NCBI GenBank assembly: GCA_033239005.1
Contig: BSQZ01000099.1
Location: forward strand, 875,501-939,500
DNA from: Lamellibrachia satsuma
Taxonomy: Eukaryota; Annelida; Polychaeta; Sabellida; Siboglinidae
Length of the DNA: 64,000 nt
Reading direction: 5' to 3'
A program made the translations under genes and the position numbers. This document shows, piece after piece, positions 13,990 to 25,181 of this stretch (within the stretch, counting starts at the first letter, position 1; each line of letters begins with the position of its first letter). The notes under the pieces were generated by a model that worked only from the letters and a program-made list of their open reading frames with translations, was not told where the DNA came from and made no database searches.

Positions 13990-14935
13990 GTTATTTGAAC
14001 CCAGTGACTGGCTAAGAACTTAGGTTTTAAAGATGAGTCATGCTGATTACTACAATGTTGTATTCATGACACTTGGCAAGAAACAAGAAAAAAACATTCA
14101 CGACATGATAATTCTACTTATGCGCTTAAAAAAAGTGATTTTTGTGAATAACAGTCGTTTGGTTTTACCGATCTTGGCATATGGAAACGTAAATTTAATT
14201 GGTTCTGGACACGTCTTCCCTGGTCCGACGTGTAATGAAACGAATTTCTTGGAAAGGCCCTTTGAAATTTGGACGTGGACGCGTCTCAGCCGTCTGATTC
14301 CAGAAACACGTCGACAAAGAAACCAAATGCGACGAAATGCCAGTGGTAGTAGCAACACTGGCTCGTGGTGTTAAGGCATATTTCTTATACTTTTTGGTGA
14401 AATTATGCGGAACGTATGCTATGTAATACTTCTATAACAATATTAGTGCGTTACAATGTTAAGATATTATGCAATGCCAAGTTGACTTTGTAGTGGCAAG
14501 ACGTACATTTACGCCCATAGTTGATGCGTGCGTGCTGACATACGTCTTTTCCGGGGAGTATAGTGGAAATAGTGACAAAACGTGAGCTGCTTGTTGAACA
14601 AGCTGATTTTATGAGAGGGAGGGATACGACGGACCAGGTTGGACATTTTTTGCGGATTTTGATAACAAACCTGGCAGTACCAAGCGAAGGTAGGTCTAGA
14701 CCTGTGTTTAATTGAGAACAGCAAGGCGATTCACTGCGTCGATCACATCCTGATGTGGAGCAGACTCTGATAGTTGGAAATGCCGGGATATCTCATCCGG
14801 CTTATGTGATAACTATACAAGGGGTAGAAGAGACAGTGATTACAGAACATGCATCATGCTGCACTGTAGCCACATCGTGGGTGTAGGTTACGAATGGTTG
14901 GAAAAAGCCGATAGTTATCGAAATGGGAGAAGAAG
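13990..14935. other. Unassigned sequence
   Basis: A 113-codon plus-strand frame (14033-14374) overlaps an 86-codon minus frame. Neither has recognisable motifs or splice context. Confidence 0.35.
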
Positions 14936-14937
14936 CG

Positions 14938-15447
14938 GATGAGAGGAAGACCACACACGAGATGGACGGACGAGAGGAAGACCACACACGAGATAGACGG
15001 ACGAGAGGAAGACCACACACGAGATGGACGGACGAGAGGAAGACCACACACGAGATGGACGGACGAGAGGAAGACCACACACGAGATGGACGGACGAGAG
15101 GAAGACCACACACGAGATGGACGGACGAGAGGAAGACCACACACGAGATGGACGGACGAGAGGAAGACCACACACGAGATGGACGGACGAGAGGAAGACC
15201 ACACACGAGATGGACGGACGAGAGGAAGACCACACACGAGATGGACGGACGAGAGGAAGACCACACACGAGATGGGCGGATGAGAGGAAGACCACATACG
15301 AGATGGACGGACGAGAGGAAGACCACACACGAGATGGACGGACGAGAGGAAGACCACACATGAGACGGACGGATGAGAGGAAGACCACACACGAGATGGA
15401 CGGACGAGAGGAAGACCACACACGAGATGGACGGACGAGAGGAAGAC
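14938..15447. repeat. 31-bp minisatellite, about 16 units
   Basis: The unit is GACGAGAGGAAGACCACACA followed by CGAGATGGACG, very homogeneous. With no stop codon in the unit, long frames stay open on both strands (31-residue peptide periods). These are repeat shadows. Confidence 0.97.
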
Positions 15448-16473
15448 GATGATGACACAAGGAACAAACCACAGCTGACGATGGACGAGTTGAGAGCAGC
15501 AACAACAGATAAGATTGGTTTGAGACAGCTCGTCGTGGACGCCCGCTCGCCCGCTCGCCCGCACGCCCGCCCGCACGCCCACCCGCATGCATGCATGCAC
15601 GCAAACAAACATGATAGACCCTGTCTTATAACACTAATATTTCTGCAAAGGTGCAATGGTTCGATAAGAGGAATGGCCTCCCGTGTGGGTGGGGGCATTA
15701 TCATATGGGGTAGACATATTTGCTGCATGACAGATACAACCAGTATATTGTGTATGCCAACAGTAAACCAAATAGCATGAATACTTCTTGTTTAAATATG
15801 TAAAATGATTCACAAATTCTTGTGTTTCCAAATTCATACAACCACCCATTGTCATGAAAATGTTATGTATTCTAGCTTGAGCTTGTGCGATCGTATCGAA
15901 CAACCAATTCCATGGAATAGTTGTTTGAACCCTTCCAGGCGCCAGTCCATCGCCGCAAAGAATAACTCATCGCGTTCTGCAAAGGCCGTAAATTTTTGTT
16001 GCGACTAACCTCGAACATTCCGAGCTTCCATTGCCCCTTTGGTGTGAAATTAAAGAAATTCGCCACATCTGTAACTAATGACGTCATAATAAAATAACAT
16101 CAAAATGTGACGACTCTCTTTGGATTAAAACCACGTGAAAATGTGAAAATGCTCTCATTGCAGACTCGAACGGATGCCTTGATCAACCCGATCTTAAAAC
16201 GTCTAGATCGCAGTTTAACATGCATTTCTTAGAACACTTATTTCCCTCGTCTGATGACGTTTGGTGTTCATTCAATTGTTTGCTGTGTACTATGGACTCT
16301 CGCTATAATGAAAACGTGGGACATTGGTTAAACTTTTCCATATTTACGATGTTCTTAATATGGGTTCATCAGACATTGGAAGTCATACCGGGAATTTTAA
16401 AGTTGTTCCTTTTAAGCGGATGTTTCTTACATAGGGAATCCTTGTAGCGAGAGGACACGGTACTACAGTTAAA
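15448..16473. other. Unassigned sequence with a short CGCCCGC-rich tract near 15541-15600
   Basis: Apart from the CGCCCGCACG-like simple repeat at 15541-15600, no gene or mobile-element signature was found. Confidence 0.4.
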
Positions 16474-17062
16474 AAGGCCAATTCACACGAGCTACCCATC
16501 GTCCGTTTGGGTGTCCCCCAAGACAAAGCGCAACTAAAGTATGTGTGCTAGACAATACGAGGCGCGACTTTCGACTCGCGACAAGAGCTGGAGGTCGACC
16601 ACTGTGTCAAATAGTCTGTCTGGCGACAATCGCTGGAATAGCGACAAGCCCCAATTCTAACGACACAATCGTAGCCACAAATTGGCATCGTACACAAAAG
16701 AACCGGGAACCAAAGCATACTGTTCATTGTGACGAATATGATTGATTACCCGGGGTCTGGGTAACCAGTTAAATTGACTCTCAATGTAACTCAACAAGTA
16801 AGAGTAAAAACAATCAATTGATACGAAGCATTCGAATTACCTTTAAACGTCGATTATATTGACACAATTCACATAAAGGGTAAAACGGATTTAATATTTA
16901 GTTTGTGGCATTTCATCGGCTGTTGGCGCGAGTTGAAAGTTGCGCTTCGCATTGTCTTGTCGGAATTTTACGCGACTCAATAGTTGGGACTTGCATTGTA
17001 CACTATAGCACAATGCGACACGGTGCGTGTTGCACGATCAATCGCTCTTGTGAACCGGCCTT
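16474..17062. mobile_element. MITE with about 33-bp terminal inverted repeats
   Basis: The left end AAGGCCAATTCACACGAGC is the inverse of the right end GCTCTTGTGAACCGGCCTT, and similarity continues inward for about 33 bases. The 589-bp body has no transposase. TIRs of the form AAGGCC-n-TTCACA recall PIF/Harbinger and ISL2EU-type elements, but the target-site duplication is unclear. Confidence 0.75.
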
Positions 17063-17284
17063 GGTCAGAGGATCGGTTGAACGACTTGCATGTTTGCTTG
17101 TGCCAGTTATGTATAGCGAGTTTTGCATGTTTGATTGCAGCGGGAACTAAAACTAATTCGTGATTCCTGTTCGACTGCGTCTGCCAGAAACAGAAGGGCT
17201 CAGAGACAATACAAGATGTAACACAGGTATGTCACGCATGCAATCATACACGCCACATTTCATAAAAGTATAAAGTGCATACCC

Positions 17285-17440
17285 CGTTCTCGGGGGGGGG
17301 TCCTGAATATTCGAGCGAACCCCACTTTTTGAGAGAATATGGTTTAAGTGTAAAAAAATTCAGAAATTATCCCAGAAATCCCCGATTGATCGTGTATGCT
17401 CGAACCCTCCTTTTCAAAGCCACGAGGACGGGCATGGATG
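17285..17440 (+). repeat. Dispersed repeat, copy 1
   Basis: Shares CCTTTTTGAGAGAAT-like and CAGAAAT(T)(A/G)TCCCAGAAATCCC blocks with 42222-42352 in the same order and orientation. Its G-run followed by a GAACCCC run suggests a palindromic transposon end. Confidence 0.7.
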
Positions 17441-17872
17441 TGATCGTTCATGATTGTATTGCCATGTTATATATTATAAATATGATATAATAAATATCGT
17501 TTACGATAAAAACAATAATACTTTGTACCATTAACGACGTGCACAAAATAATAAATTTGTCGTGGCATATGTGTTTCGGACATATGTTGATTCCGGGAAA
17601 GGTGTGTCCTCAATGGATTCTATCTACATAAATCATTTCATGTTTAATTTAATCTCAAATATTACTTCTGCAGCGTTAACATATAACATTTGGGTTTCGG
17701 GAAACATTGCAGTAACATATATATGAAGACAGCCAGTTAGTCTAAATAATAGGAAAATTCACGAATATAATAAATAATATAATTATGTGATACATAGCAT
17801 TGCAGAACTAAACAATTTAGTATCCCAGTTTACACAATGGCCCATTTACACAATGTTCTTGTAGATGGGATA
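17441..17872. other. Unassigned AT-rich sequence
   Basis: No genes, repeats or RNA features were recognised. Confidence 0.45.
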
Positions 17873-17987
17873 TAGGGGAAGGTTCGGTAATATGAGCCAC
17901 TTTTTTCACATTGATATTCTGGAGCCGTGACTAGATATTTGCTGTAAGTTGATGTAAGACGTTCTCGTGGTGGACTATTGCTGTGGG

Positions 17988-18790
17988 CGTTATTGTACAC
18001 GTGGGTTGTTTACATTATTGTACACGTGAGTTGTTTACATTATTGTACACGTGAATTGTTTACATTATTGTACACGTGAGTTGTTTACATTATTGCACAC
18101 ATGGCTGGTTTACTTTATTGTACACGTGGGTTGCTTACATTAGTGTATACGTGAGTTGTTTACTTTACTGCACACGTGGGTTGTTTACTTTATTGTACAC
18201 GTGGGTTGTTTACATTATTGTACCCGTGAGTTGTTTACATTATTGTACACGTGGGTTGTTTACTTTATTGTACACGTGGGTTGTTTACATTATTGTACCC
18301 GTGAGTTGTTTACATTATTGTACACGTGGGTTGTTTACATTGCTGCACACGTGGGTTGTTTGCTTTATTGTACACGTGGGTTGTTTACTTTATTGTACAC
18401 GTGAGTTGTTTACATTATTGTACACGTGGGTTTTTACATTATTGTACACGTGGGTTGTTTACATTATTGTACACGTGGGTTGTTTACATTATTGTACACG
18501 TGGGTTGTTTACATTATTGTACACGTGGGTTGTTTACATTATTGCACACGTGGGTTGTTTACATTATTGCACACGTGGGTTGTTTACATTATTGCACACG
18601 TGGGTTGTTTACTTTATTGTACACGTGGGTTGTTTACATTATTGCACACGTGGGTTGTTTACTTTATTGTACACGTGGGTTGTTTACATTATTGCACACG
18701 TGGATTGTTTACTTTATTGTACACGTGAGTTGTTTACATTATTGTACACGTGGGTTGTTTACTTTATTGTACACGTGGGTTGTTTACTTT
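17988..18790. repeat. 25-bp minisatellite, about 32 units
   Basis: Units of TTGTTTACATTATTGTACAC followed by GTGGG lie inside the TA-flanked element. Cys/Tyr-rich open frames of up to 239 codons are produced by the stop-free unit and are not treated as genes. Confidence 0.97.
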
Positions 18791-18964
18791 TTTAATGAAG
18801 ACGATGAGAAAATGTTCTCAAAGTGGCTCGTATTACATTACGCGTTGGAAATATGAACATGGCCCGTGGATACTATGGGCATGAGTTATTATATTACCCA
18901 AGATGGTCCTAGACACGCCAGAGTCATTCATAGCTTAACCCAATACAAGAGTCGTTACTGAACA

Positions 18965-19215
18965 TGGGTACACGCACTCATACACGCACACATGCACGTA
19001 ACATGCACGCACAGACGCACTCACACACCCACGCATAAAACACACCAGAATCAGTAATCAACAAGGGCATACACTCACACACCCACACATAAAACACACC
19101 AGAATCAGTAATCAACATGGGCATACACTCACACACACGAGACACTGCTCACACACACACACACACTCATTACCTAACATGGACACAAACACATACACAC
19201 ACGTATATGCACACA
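18965..19215. repeat. CA-rich region with a 62-bp direct duplication
   Basis: ACACACCAGAATCAGTAATC occurs twice (about 19040 and 19102) with shared flanks, embedded in ACACAC sequence. Confidence 0.8.
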
Positions 19216-19563
19216 TACATATTCCCTGGATTACCTTCTGGGTAATATGAGCCACATGCAGTGTATATAATTGCCTATAAAACAGGCTGACAGAACAATG
19301 AACTCATCGAAAAACGCAATTCATGTGGATGTAGACTACACGTCTATGATCTATATGCATTCATCCAACATGCAAAAATCGTAAGAAATGTTGTTAAATG
19401 TTATTCAGATACATATTTCTAAATTGTGTTGTCTTACCTGCTTGGTTTGTCACACTCCTTAGCTCAGCATGTAATCGCCAGATGACAACATATGGTGTAC
19501 CATTTCTAAGTTATATAAGTGGCCCATATTACCAAGTTGCTCACATTACAGAACCTTCCCCTA

Positions 19564-20250
19564 CGTGTTTACTCGCAGCATATGAACAATTACTCATTTA
19601 CTGCAGCCCGTGTGATATAAATAAATTAACCACAGATAAAAGCAACATACGAAACAATGTGTAGTGGGGATTTTAACAGTTTGTTGTATACAGAGGATCT
19701 CACTGGAAGAGTCCAGTGGTATGTATCAGTCAATGTAATTTCCGAACACCTGAATCTACGCATCGTTCTTCGTTGCAGGAAATACCTCATGCCTGGCGAA
19801 ACGACCGTCTAGAATCCGCCGCCCTACGTTGTCGAGTCAACGACACTATTACGATGCATCATATTTTTCATCGACGCTGTTGTTAATTACTTGGGAAACT
19901 ACCATGCCATTCGGGTACCTTCAAAGAGACAATTAACAAATGCCATTTGTTTGTGTTGAAATCATAGCACATTACAGAAAGTCATATAATTTTTATGTTG
20001 TGTATTAGTACATGCTTATTACAAGTCTAAATAAACTCGCAAAAAAACTTGTTTCCTTTCACCTTTTATGCGATACAACCGATGTGCCATTAAATGGAAT
20101 GGACGATGACCTTCACAGGTTAACTGAACGACATCACACGACATGGCAACCATGAATGTACCAGTGTTTATCACATTTCATTTGGTTAAATGTTATAGTC
20201 ATACACATGTAGCTGTTATCCTATTTCGCCTCTTGATGTTTTCAAGAATA
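19564..20250. other. Unassigned sequence
   Basis: No gene or repeat was recognised. Confidence 0.45.
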
Positions 20251-20261
20251 CATGACTTGAA

Positions 20262-20395
20262 TCAAATGTAATGGAGAGCAGACTGCGATGGACAGGACAC
20301 CTGCAGATAATGGGTGAAGAGAGACTGCAAAGAGAGCATGGGAAACACAAGAGGGTATTAGAAGAAGAGGAAAATCAACATTCTTGTCGTTGTCC
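20262..20395 (+). mobile_element. LINE reverse transcriptase C-terminal remnant
   Basis: The plus frame reads MESRLRWTGHLQIMGEERLQ and then a Lys/Arg-rich stretch. The 'RLRW-GH---M' pattern is typical of the end of LINE ORF2 proteins. It is short and isolated. Confidence 0.6.
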
Positions 20396-20639
20396 TGTAT
20401 ACCCCATTGTTCCGACTCTCAACTGTAAAGTACAAAATTAAGTGAAGTACTTCAGTCAACAATCGCTCGTGACGTCATCGGTACTTCAGTGTTATATTAT
20501 GCACCAAAGGCGCCACAGCTAATTTAAGGAACGAAATATATAGAGATCGCTTTACTGCCATTAAAGACCGCTCAATAAATCTTCAAATTATTTGAAGGTG
20601 AGATGTTACATTATTTTTTTAAAGATGACTGATTGAAAA

Positions 20640-20820
20640 TATAGGTAGTGGGGAGCAGATTATACACACAGAATGAAGGAGATGAGAATGACAGAGAGCA
20701 CAGTAAAGTGAAGATGGTGTTAGAAGGAGAAGAGAAAGACCAACATTAAGACGGAGGGAGAGTGTTAAGAAAAGGCAGGGGTGAACAGCCGAGAGTGGGG
20801 GAGAATGGTCGATGAAAAGC
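20640..20820 (+). mobile_element. Second LINE C-terminal remnant
   Basis: The purine-rich frame encodes RRRRERPTLRRRESVKKRQG then a stop, matching the GRRRRGRPxxRWxDxVK tail of LINE ORF2 proteins. It probably belongs with the remnant at 20.3 kb. Confidence 0.5.
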
Positions 20821-20824
20821 ATTT

Positions 20825-21399
20825 CATGTGAAAACGACTATTGTATCAATACATCAATGGAAAATCCATTTTTTTAACAAATACGCTCTTTCGGCGTGAA
20901 TCGTGTCGTTATTTAAAAATGTATCCTCAATTCCATTTTTGCTAGTCTCATTTAAAATTAATTTTGCGAAAAACCAAACCTACCTAGTATCGATTGCAAT
21001 ACGCTAGCTCGTTTCTACAACTTTTGTATGTAGTTTCTGTGAAATCATCAGACAAGCTATTAAACTACCTAATGCGTGTTCAAGCATTACATGAAGTGAA
21101 AATAGAAATGCAGAAAAATCACGCCCATGATCGGCATTGACTCGCACAGTGTTTCCCATCTTGGATACCCACTATTGTGATCCTTACCAGATCTAACGAC
21201 TGAAATCAATTCTTTCGATGACTTGAACAAAAATAGGCATATTTTTATTAAACAGACTGCGCACATTACTTAAACTAGTCACACACTACACATCTGGACA
21301 TAACTGAACCGGATTCGCGCTGAGCTGAACCGTTTGATGAAACAGCTTTAAGCACTACCATAACACATCAATAAATCATTTCATTGTACAAAATTGCTT
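20825..21399. other. Unassigned AT-rich sequence
   Basis: Nothing was recognised. It may lie just beyond the 3' end of SMIM8. Confidence 0.4.
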
Positions 21400-21405
21400 T
21401 TTATT
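21400..21405 (-). promoter_or_regulatory. Possible poly(A) signal for SMIM8
   Basis: AATAAA on the minus strand, about 510 bases beyond the stop codon. It is the clearest hexamer in that interval. Confidence 0.3.
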
Positions 21406-21708
21406 CAAAAAAGATACGCCGTATGATGAACAAACGTGTCTGCTGTTTCTCTGCCAGCAGTTTCATACCAATATATGTGCACTGTATATATGTATAAAAT
21501 GTACATCGTGGAGATTCACGAATCCGTCAATGTAAAATTTGGTAGATTACATCTTGACATGTGACGGTATCACACTGAGAAACAAATATTTCCTATTTCT
21601 GGTAAGACAAATCGTTTTTGCATGATTGCATTGCCTTCAACTGTCCATAGTCTGGGTTCCACGGCCATCCAAGAAACATGGAGAATAAGAGGAGCAAAAC
21701 ACTAAATG

Positions 21709-21944
21709 TTTACAGTCACCGTACACATGTTCTGCACATGTTATTCCCATCTCAATATCTTGGCCCGTTTACAATCACCGTACACATGTTCTGCACACGT
21801 TATTCCCATCTCGATATATTGGCCCGTTTACAGTCACCGTACACATGTTCTGCACACGTTATTCCCATCTCGATATCTTGGCCCGTTTACAGTCACCGTA
21901 CACATGTTCTGCACATGTTATTCCCATCTCGATATCTTGGCCCG
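21709..21944. repeat. 59-bp minisatellite, four units, overlapping the SMIM8 coding end
   Basis: Four 59-bp units start at 21709, 21768, 21827 and 21886. The last unit (21886-21944) contains the final eight codons and the stop of SMIM8 on the minus strand. The other three lie in the 3'UTR and repeat that coding end, including the stop, almost unchanged. Confidence 0.95.
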
Positions 21945-22073
21945 TGTCTTCAACGACCCGTCGTCACCGAGTGCCACGTACAGCTTCTTGTTCTTGTTCT
22001 GCACGTTCACGTAGGAGATGTAACCGACACAGAAGCTGAAGGCAGTAACTCCGAGGAGCATCACCCACGTGTT
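21918..22073 (-). CDS. SMIM8: SMIM8, second coding exon (membrane helix and C-terminus)
   Basis: SMIM8 is a small single-pass membrane protein conserved across animals; its function is unknown. On the minus strand, TTGTCTGCAG precedes codons that read NTWVMLLGVTAFSFCVGYIS, continue with NVQNKNKKLYVALGDDGS, and end KISRWE before TAA (21918-21920). Human SMIM8 has a matching hydrophobic helix, an ENKKDLYEAID-type segment and a KTSKWD end. The exon enters in phase 0 and gives 51 residues, for a total of 106 against 97 in human. The last eight codons lie in a 59-bp tandem repeat. The first coding exon is at 23315-23479. Confidence 0.9.
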   Translation of the reverse strand, partial: NTWVMLLGVTAFSFCVGYISYVNVQNKNKKLYVALGDDGSLKTRAKISRWE

Positions 22074-23146
22074 CTGCAGACAAAACAACACACAATCTTA
22101 CTATAACACAGCTTAAAGTATGTATCTTATACTACTCCCACTAGATGCTCTGCATTTCAGGCACCAAACTTTCACGGGTGCATCTACGATCATAGGAAGG
22201 AGATGTGACATTTTTGTTGTTTTGAAAGTCACCCCACCTTTACCCTTTCTATTAACCCATTACCCTTTCTATTAACAATCAAATTATCCTTTGTTGTTGT
22301 TACGTATAATTGTTCCCAGTGCTAAGCAAACAATTACGTTCGCTTATTTACAACGTCATGCATCTTTTCTACAGATTTTACAAAATTACGTAAATTGTTG
22401 CTAGACGCTACTATAGCTGCCAGTTTAACGTCACAATTTCGAGAGTTGGATTCATACAAAGTACCAGGGCATAGGTGGATAAAACCCTGTTCATGAGTGC
22501 TACATGTGACTAAATTGCTAAAACTTAAGTATTGAATAATACAGCTACTAAATAATACAGCTACTAAAGCTTCCAATTTAAAACTGTGACTAATAAAAAG
22601 ACTAAACGTTACTAAGACTGGGTTAAAAACTAAACATGACAAACTAAAATGCAGAAATACAGGGAGAAGCTACAAAATATAAAGTGGCAAATATATATAC
22701 ATACATACATATGCACACGCATACGTACGTATCACACATGCACACCTAACTAAAATAAAATATTGGAACAAAACACATTGATAACATAATGAAAGGAACA
22801 GTTACAAATAAACTGGGAGCAGCAAAAACAACCCTGCTTGCATTTTGTTGAGCATTTCATTCGACTAACTAAAATGTTTGGAAATGATCAATCAAATACT
22901 TTCAGACTACTTCCAAAACTGGTGATTACCTTTATATGATATGGAAAAAGCAGCATAATAATTTTCATAAGGAAGGCAGGAGAAATACATTATGCAATGA
23001 GGATACACGTATTCATGCAGAAATACAACTTTGAACAGACATAAATATAAACAGTCATTTTTCATCATAACATCTAGACTGCCCATGCAAAATGTTTAAA
23101 CATAGTTTTACCGTTACCAGATTAATTTGAATGCATCAAGACGTCA

Positions 23147-23204
<58 letters not shown>

Positions 23205-23314
23205 ATTATAGTTTATACTACATAACATGACTTTACAATTAAAATAATCATACACTGTATCTTTAAAGTACATTTTTACACTGGCTTTATGGAATAAAAA
23301 TGCAAATCACTTGC
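22074..23314 (-). other. SMIM8: SMIM8 intron with an apparent GC-AG splice pair
   Basis: Minus-strand donor CCG|GCAAGT and acceptor CTGCAG|AAC. The GC donor gives a phase 0 join, FVKP then NTWVM, aligning with the human FIKPNKPVM. The nearest GT (two codons on) breaks the frame. The 1241-bp intron holds a (TA)n tract at 23150-23198 and otherwise unremarkable AT-rich sequence. Confidence 0.8.
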
Positions 23315-23479
23315 CGGTTTGACAAAGAGTTCAAAGTTGGTCACTCGGAACAAGGTTGTTGTCTCCATCCCCTTCATCCCTGGCTCCCTGAAACCAGTGC
23401 TGACCTCTGGTGGCTTCCCTGTACTGCCTGCCACCTTTGCGTCAGTTTTTGGTGGCATGCCTGTGTTTTTTGTGGACAT
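23315..23479 (-). CDS. SMIM8: SMIM8, first coding exon
   Basis: ATG at 23479 (minus strand) starts 55 codons. A variable Lys/Pro/Thr-rich N-terminus is followed by GMKGMETTTLFRVTNFELFV and KP. Human SMIM8 has GLRGVRTTTLFRAVNPELFI and KP at the same place, the most conserved part of the family, on the side preceding the membrane helix. A good acceptor (TTGTTTTACAG) ends at 23510, so 23480-23509 is 5'UTR in the same exon and an upstream untranslated exon is expected. The exon ends at CCG|GCAAGT, a non-canonical but known donor class. The two exons together form a complete, undamaged protein. Confidence 0.9.
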
Positions 23480-23534
23480 TCTTGGCCCTTTTCAAGTTTC
23501 CACGTCAACCTGTAAAACAAAGTTGTAATTTCAT

Positions 23535-23578
23535 AAGGACTCATCATTTATATTTATATATATATATATAAATATAAA

Positions 23579-23626
<48 letters not shown>

Positions 23627-23665
23627 CACACACATATATAATATATATACATATATATATATTTA
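23535..23665. repeat. (TA)n/(AT)n microsatellite
   Basis: Interrupted AT repeats, longest at 23583-23625. Confidence 0.9.
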
Positions 23666-23984
23666 TGCAGTAACCAACACAAGTCTGATGTAGTAGAGAT
23701 TGAAAAGGGCCAAATAAATTACGTTTTATTGCAAAGTGGACTGCTTATCACTCAGCCACTTTGGGAAGAACATTAACAGGAATGTGAGCTCCTCAAAGCA
23801 AACCAGACAGGAACTGAACACATGTACAGCCCCGTCCGGCAAGTTTCTCCGAGCCCACATTCCTACAGGCATGACGATAACATATATACATCAAGAAGTC
23901 GTCATGAACATGTAATGCAAAGAATACAGACATTCCACCACCAATACACAAATTTAATTACAAACAGGTGGGGCCATTTCGCTA

Positions 23985-23989
<5 letters not shown>

Positions 23990-24035
<46 letters not shown>
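23990..24035. repeat. (GA)n microsatellite
   Basis: An uninterrupted GAGA tract of about 46 bases. Open frames across it on both strands are artefacts. Confidence 0.95.
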
Positions 24036-24039
<4 letters not shown>

Positions 24040-25179
24040 GATAAGGAAGACATTCCACTGCCGCCGAGTTTTAGAGGTACCGGTATCGCCAATCCCGCCA
24101 TCATCATTCATGCAGCGGACGGACATGGTGGAAAGCCCAGTCATCTCTGCCGTCGGACCAGCGCCAACAGCATCAGCATCTGATACCGGTTATTCCCCTA
24201 ACAAACAATGTTAACACCACCACCGCCACTGAACAACCCATAGTGCTAGTGCCCACCACAAGCGAACAAAACTTTGAAATAATGAACATGGACACCTGTA
24301 TAGTTGAACTAATCAAATCTGAAGTGCAGTGTGGATGAAGTTGGAAACGCCGTCCAGGCACATTGCTTGGAACGGTGTATATCAGACGTGTGGAGGGCGG
24401 GGATTACCTGGACAACCCGTCATTGCATTGAGCCCGATTCTTTCGATTAAGAAAGCCAGTGTCTGATGCGAAAAATTAATCAAAACAAATGTTTTTAAAA
24501 GATTAATTTCTTATGATATATATGAAAGATATTATTGTATCATTACTTTTTTTCTTTTATTGTATATCAATATTATATGAAATATTATATGACAGCTCTT
24601 ATTTTAATCTATCATTACCAGTCTTTTTTATGATTGCATATCATATATGAAACATTATATATGATCTATATGAAAGATATTATTTTATTGTATTATATGA
24701 AAGATTGTATTGTATTCTATCATTACTTCTTTTATTCTTTTATTGTATATCAATAACGGCCAGACACATCACGCGCTGTAACGGTCAAGATAAGAAAGTG
24801 CGCCATCAGCACAGTAGTGGCAGGGCAGAACTTTATAAGCCTGCTGTCAATCCACTGCCAACACAACCGTTCTCCGATCTGCACAGCAGCTGACTTGAAA
24901 CGCCACGGTGATGCGCAGATGGGGGACAAGATGAAACTACAGGACTTGATGAAAAAACGTGTGTGTGTGTGTAGGCCTATGTTTTGTGGAGAAACCTGCC
25001 TGGGTCGTGTATGGTATGTTGCCGATTTATGTCGATGTCTTGACTGATCTGTTTCGCTTTGATGTTGTATTTAAGAAGTTTAGTTAGCAACAGTGAAAAT
25101 TTTGCATAATTTATAGAAATTATAAATTGTTTTAACGGAATGTCTAACAATATATTCTAAATTGTTTGGCTGCACAATA
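24036..25179. other. Unassigned sequence, partly GC-richer
   Basis: 24060-24420 has a gene-like base composition and Pro/Ser/Ala-rich open stretches, perhaps a decayed element, but no family was recognised. The rest is AT-rich. Confidence 0.35.
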
Positions 25180-25181
25180 TA

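Larger units (their letters stand above)
17875..19561. mobile_element. TA-flanked DNA transposon, non-autonomous, about 1.7 kb
   Basis: Terminal inverted repeats GGGGAAGGTTCGGTAATATG (left) and the inverse of GGGGAAGGTTCTGTAATGTG (right) are bounded on each side by a TA dinucleotide (17873-17874 and 19562-19563), as expected for Tc1/mariner-type insertion. Related GTAATAYGAGCCAC motifs recur inverted inside (about 18830 and 19242). No transposase was found. The interior is occupied by a 25-bp minisatellite and CA-rich tandem repeats. Confidence 0.8.

Noticed and set aside
14854..15728. Frames of 114-308 codons on both strands (RPHTRWTDERK and VWSSSRPSISC repeats)
   Set aside because: Shadows of the 31-bp minisatellite. 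The unit is stop-free, so no coding claim is justified without transcripts.
18076..18856. Cys/Tyr-rich frames up to 239 codons
   Set aside because: Produced by the stop-free 25-bp unit inside a transposon. No start context, signal peptide or conservation argument.
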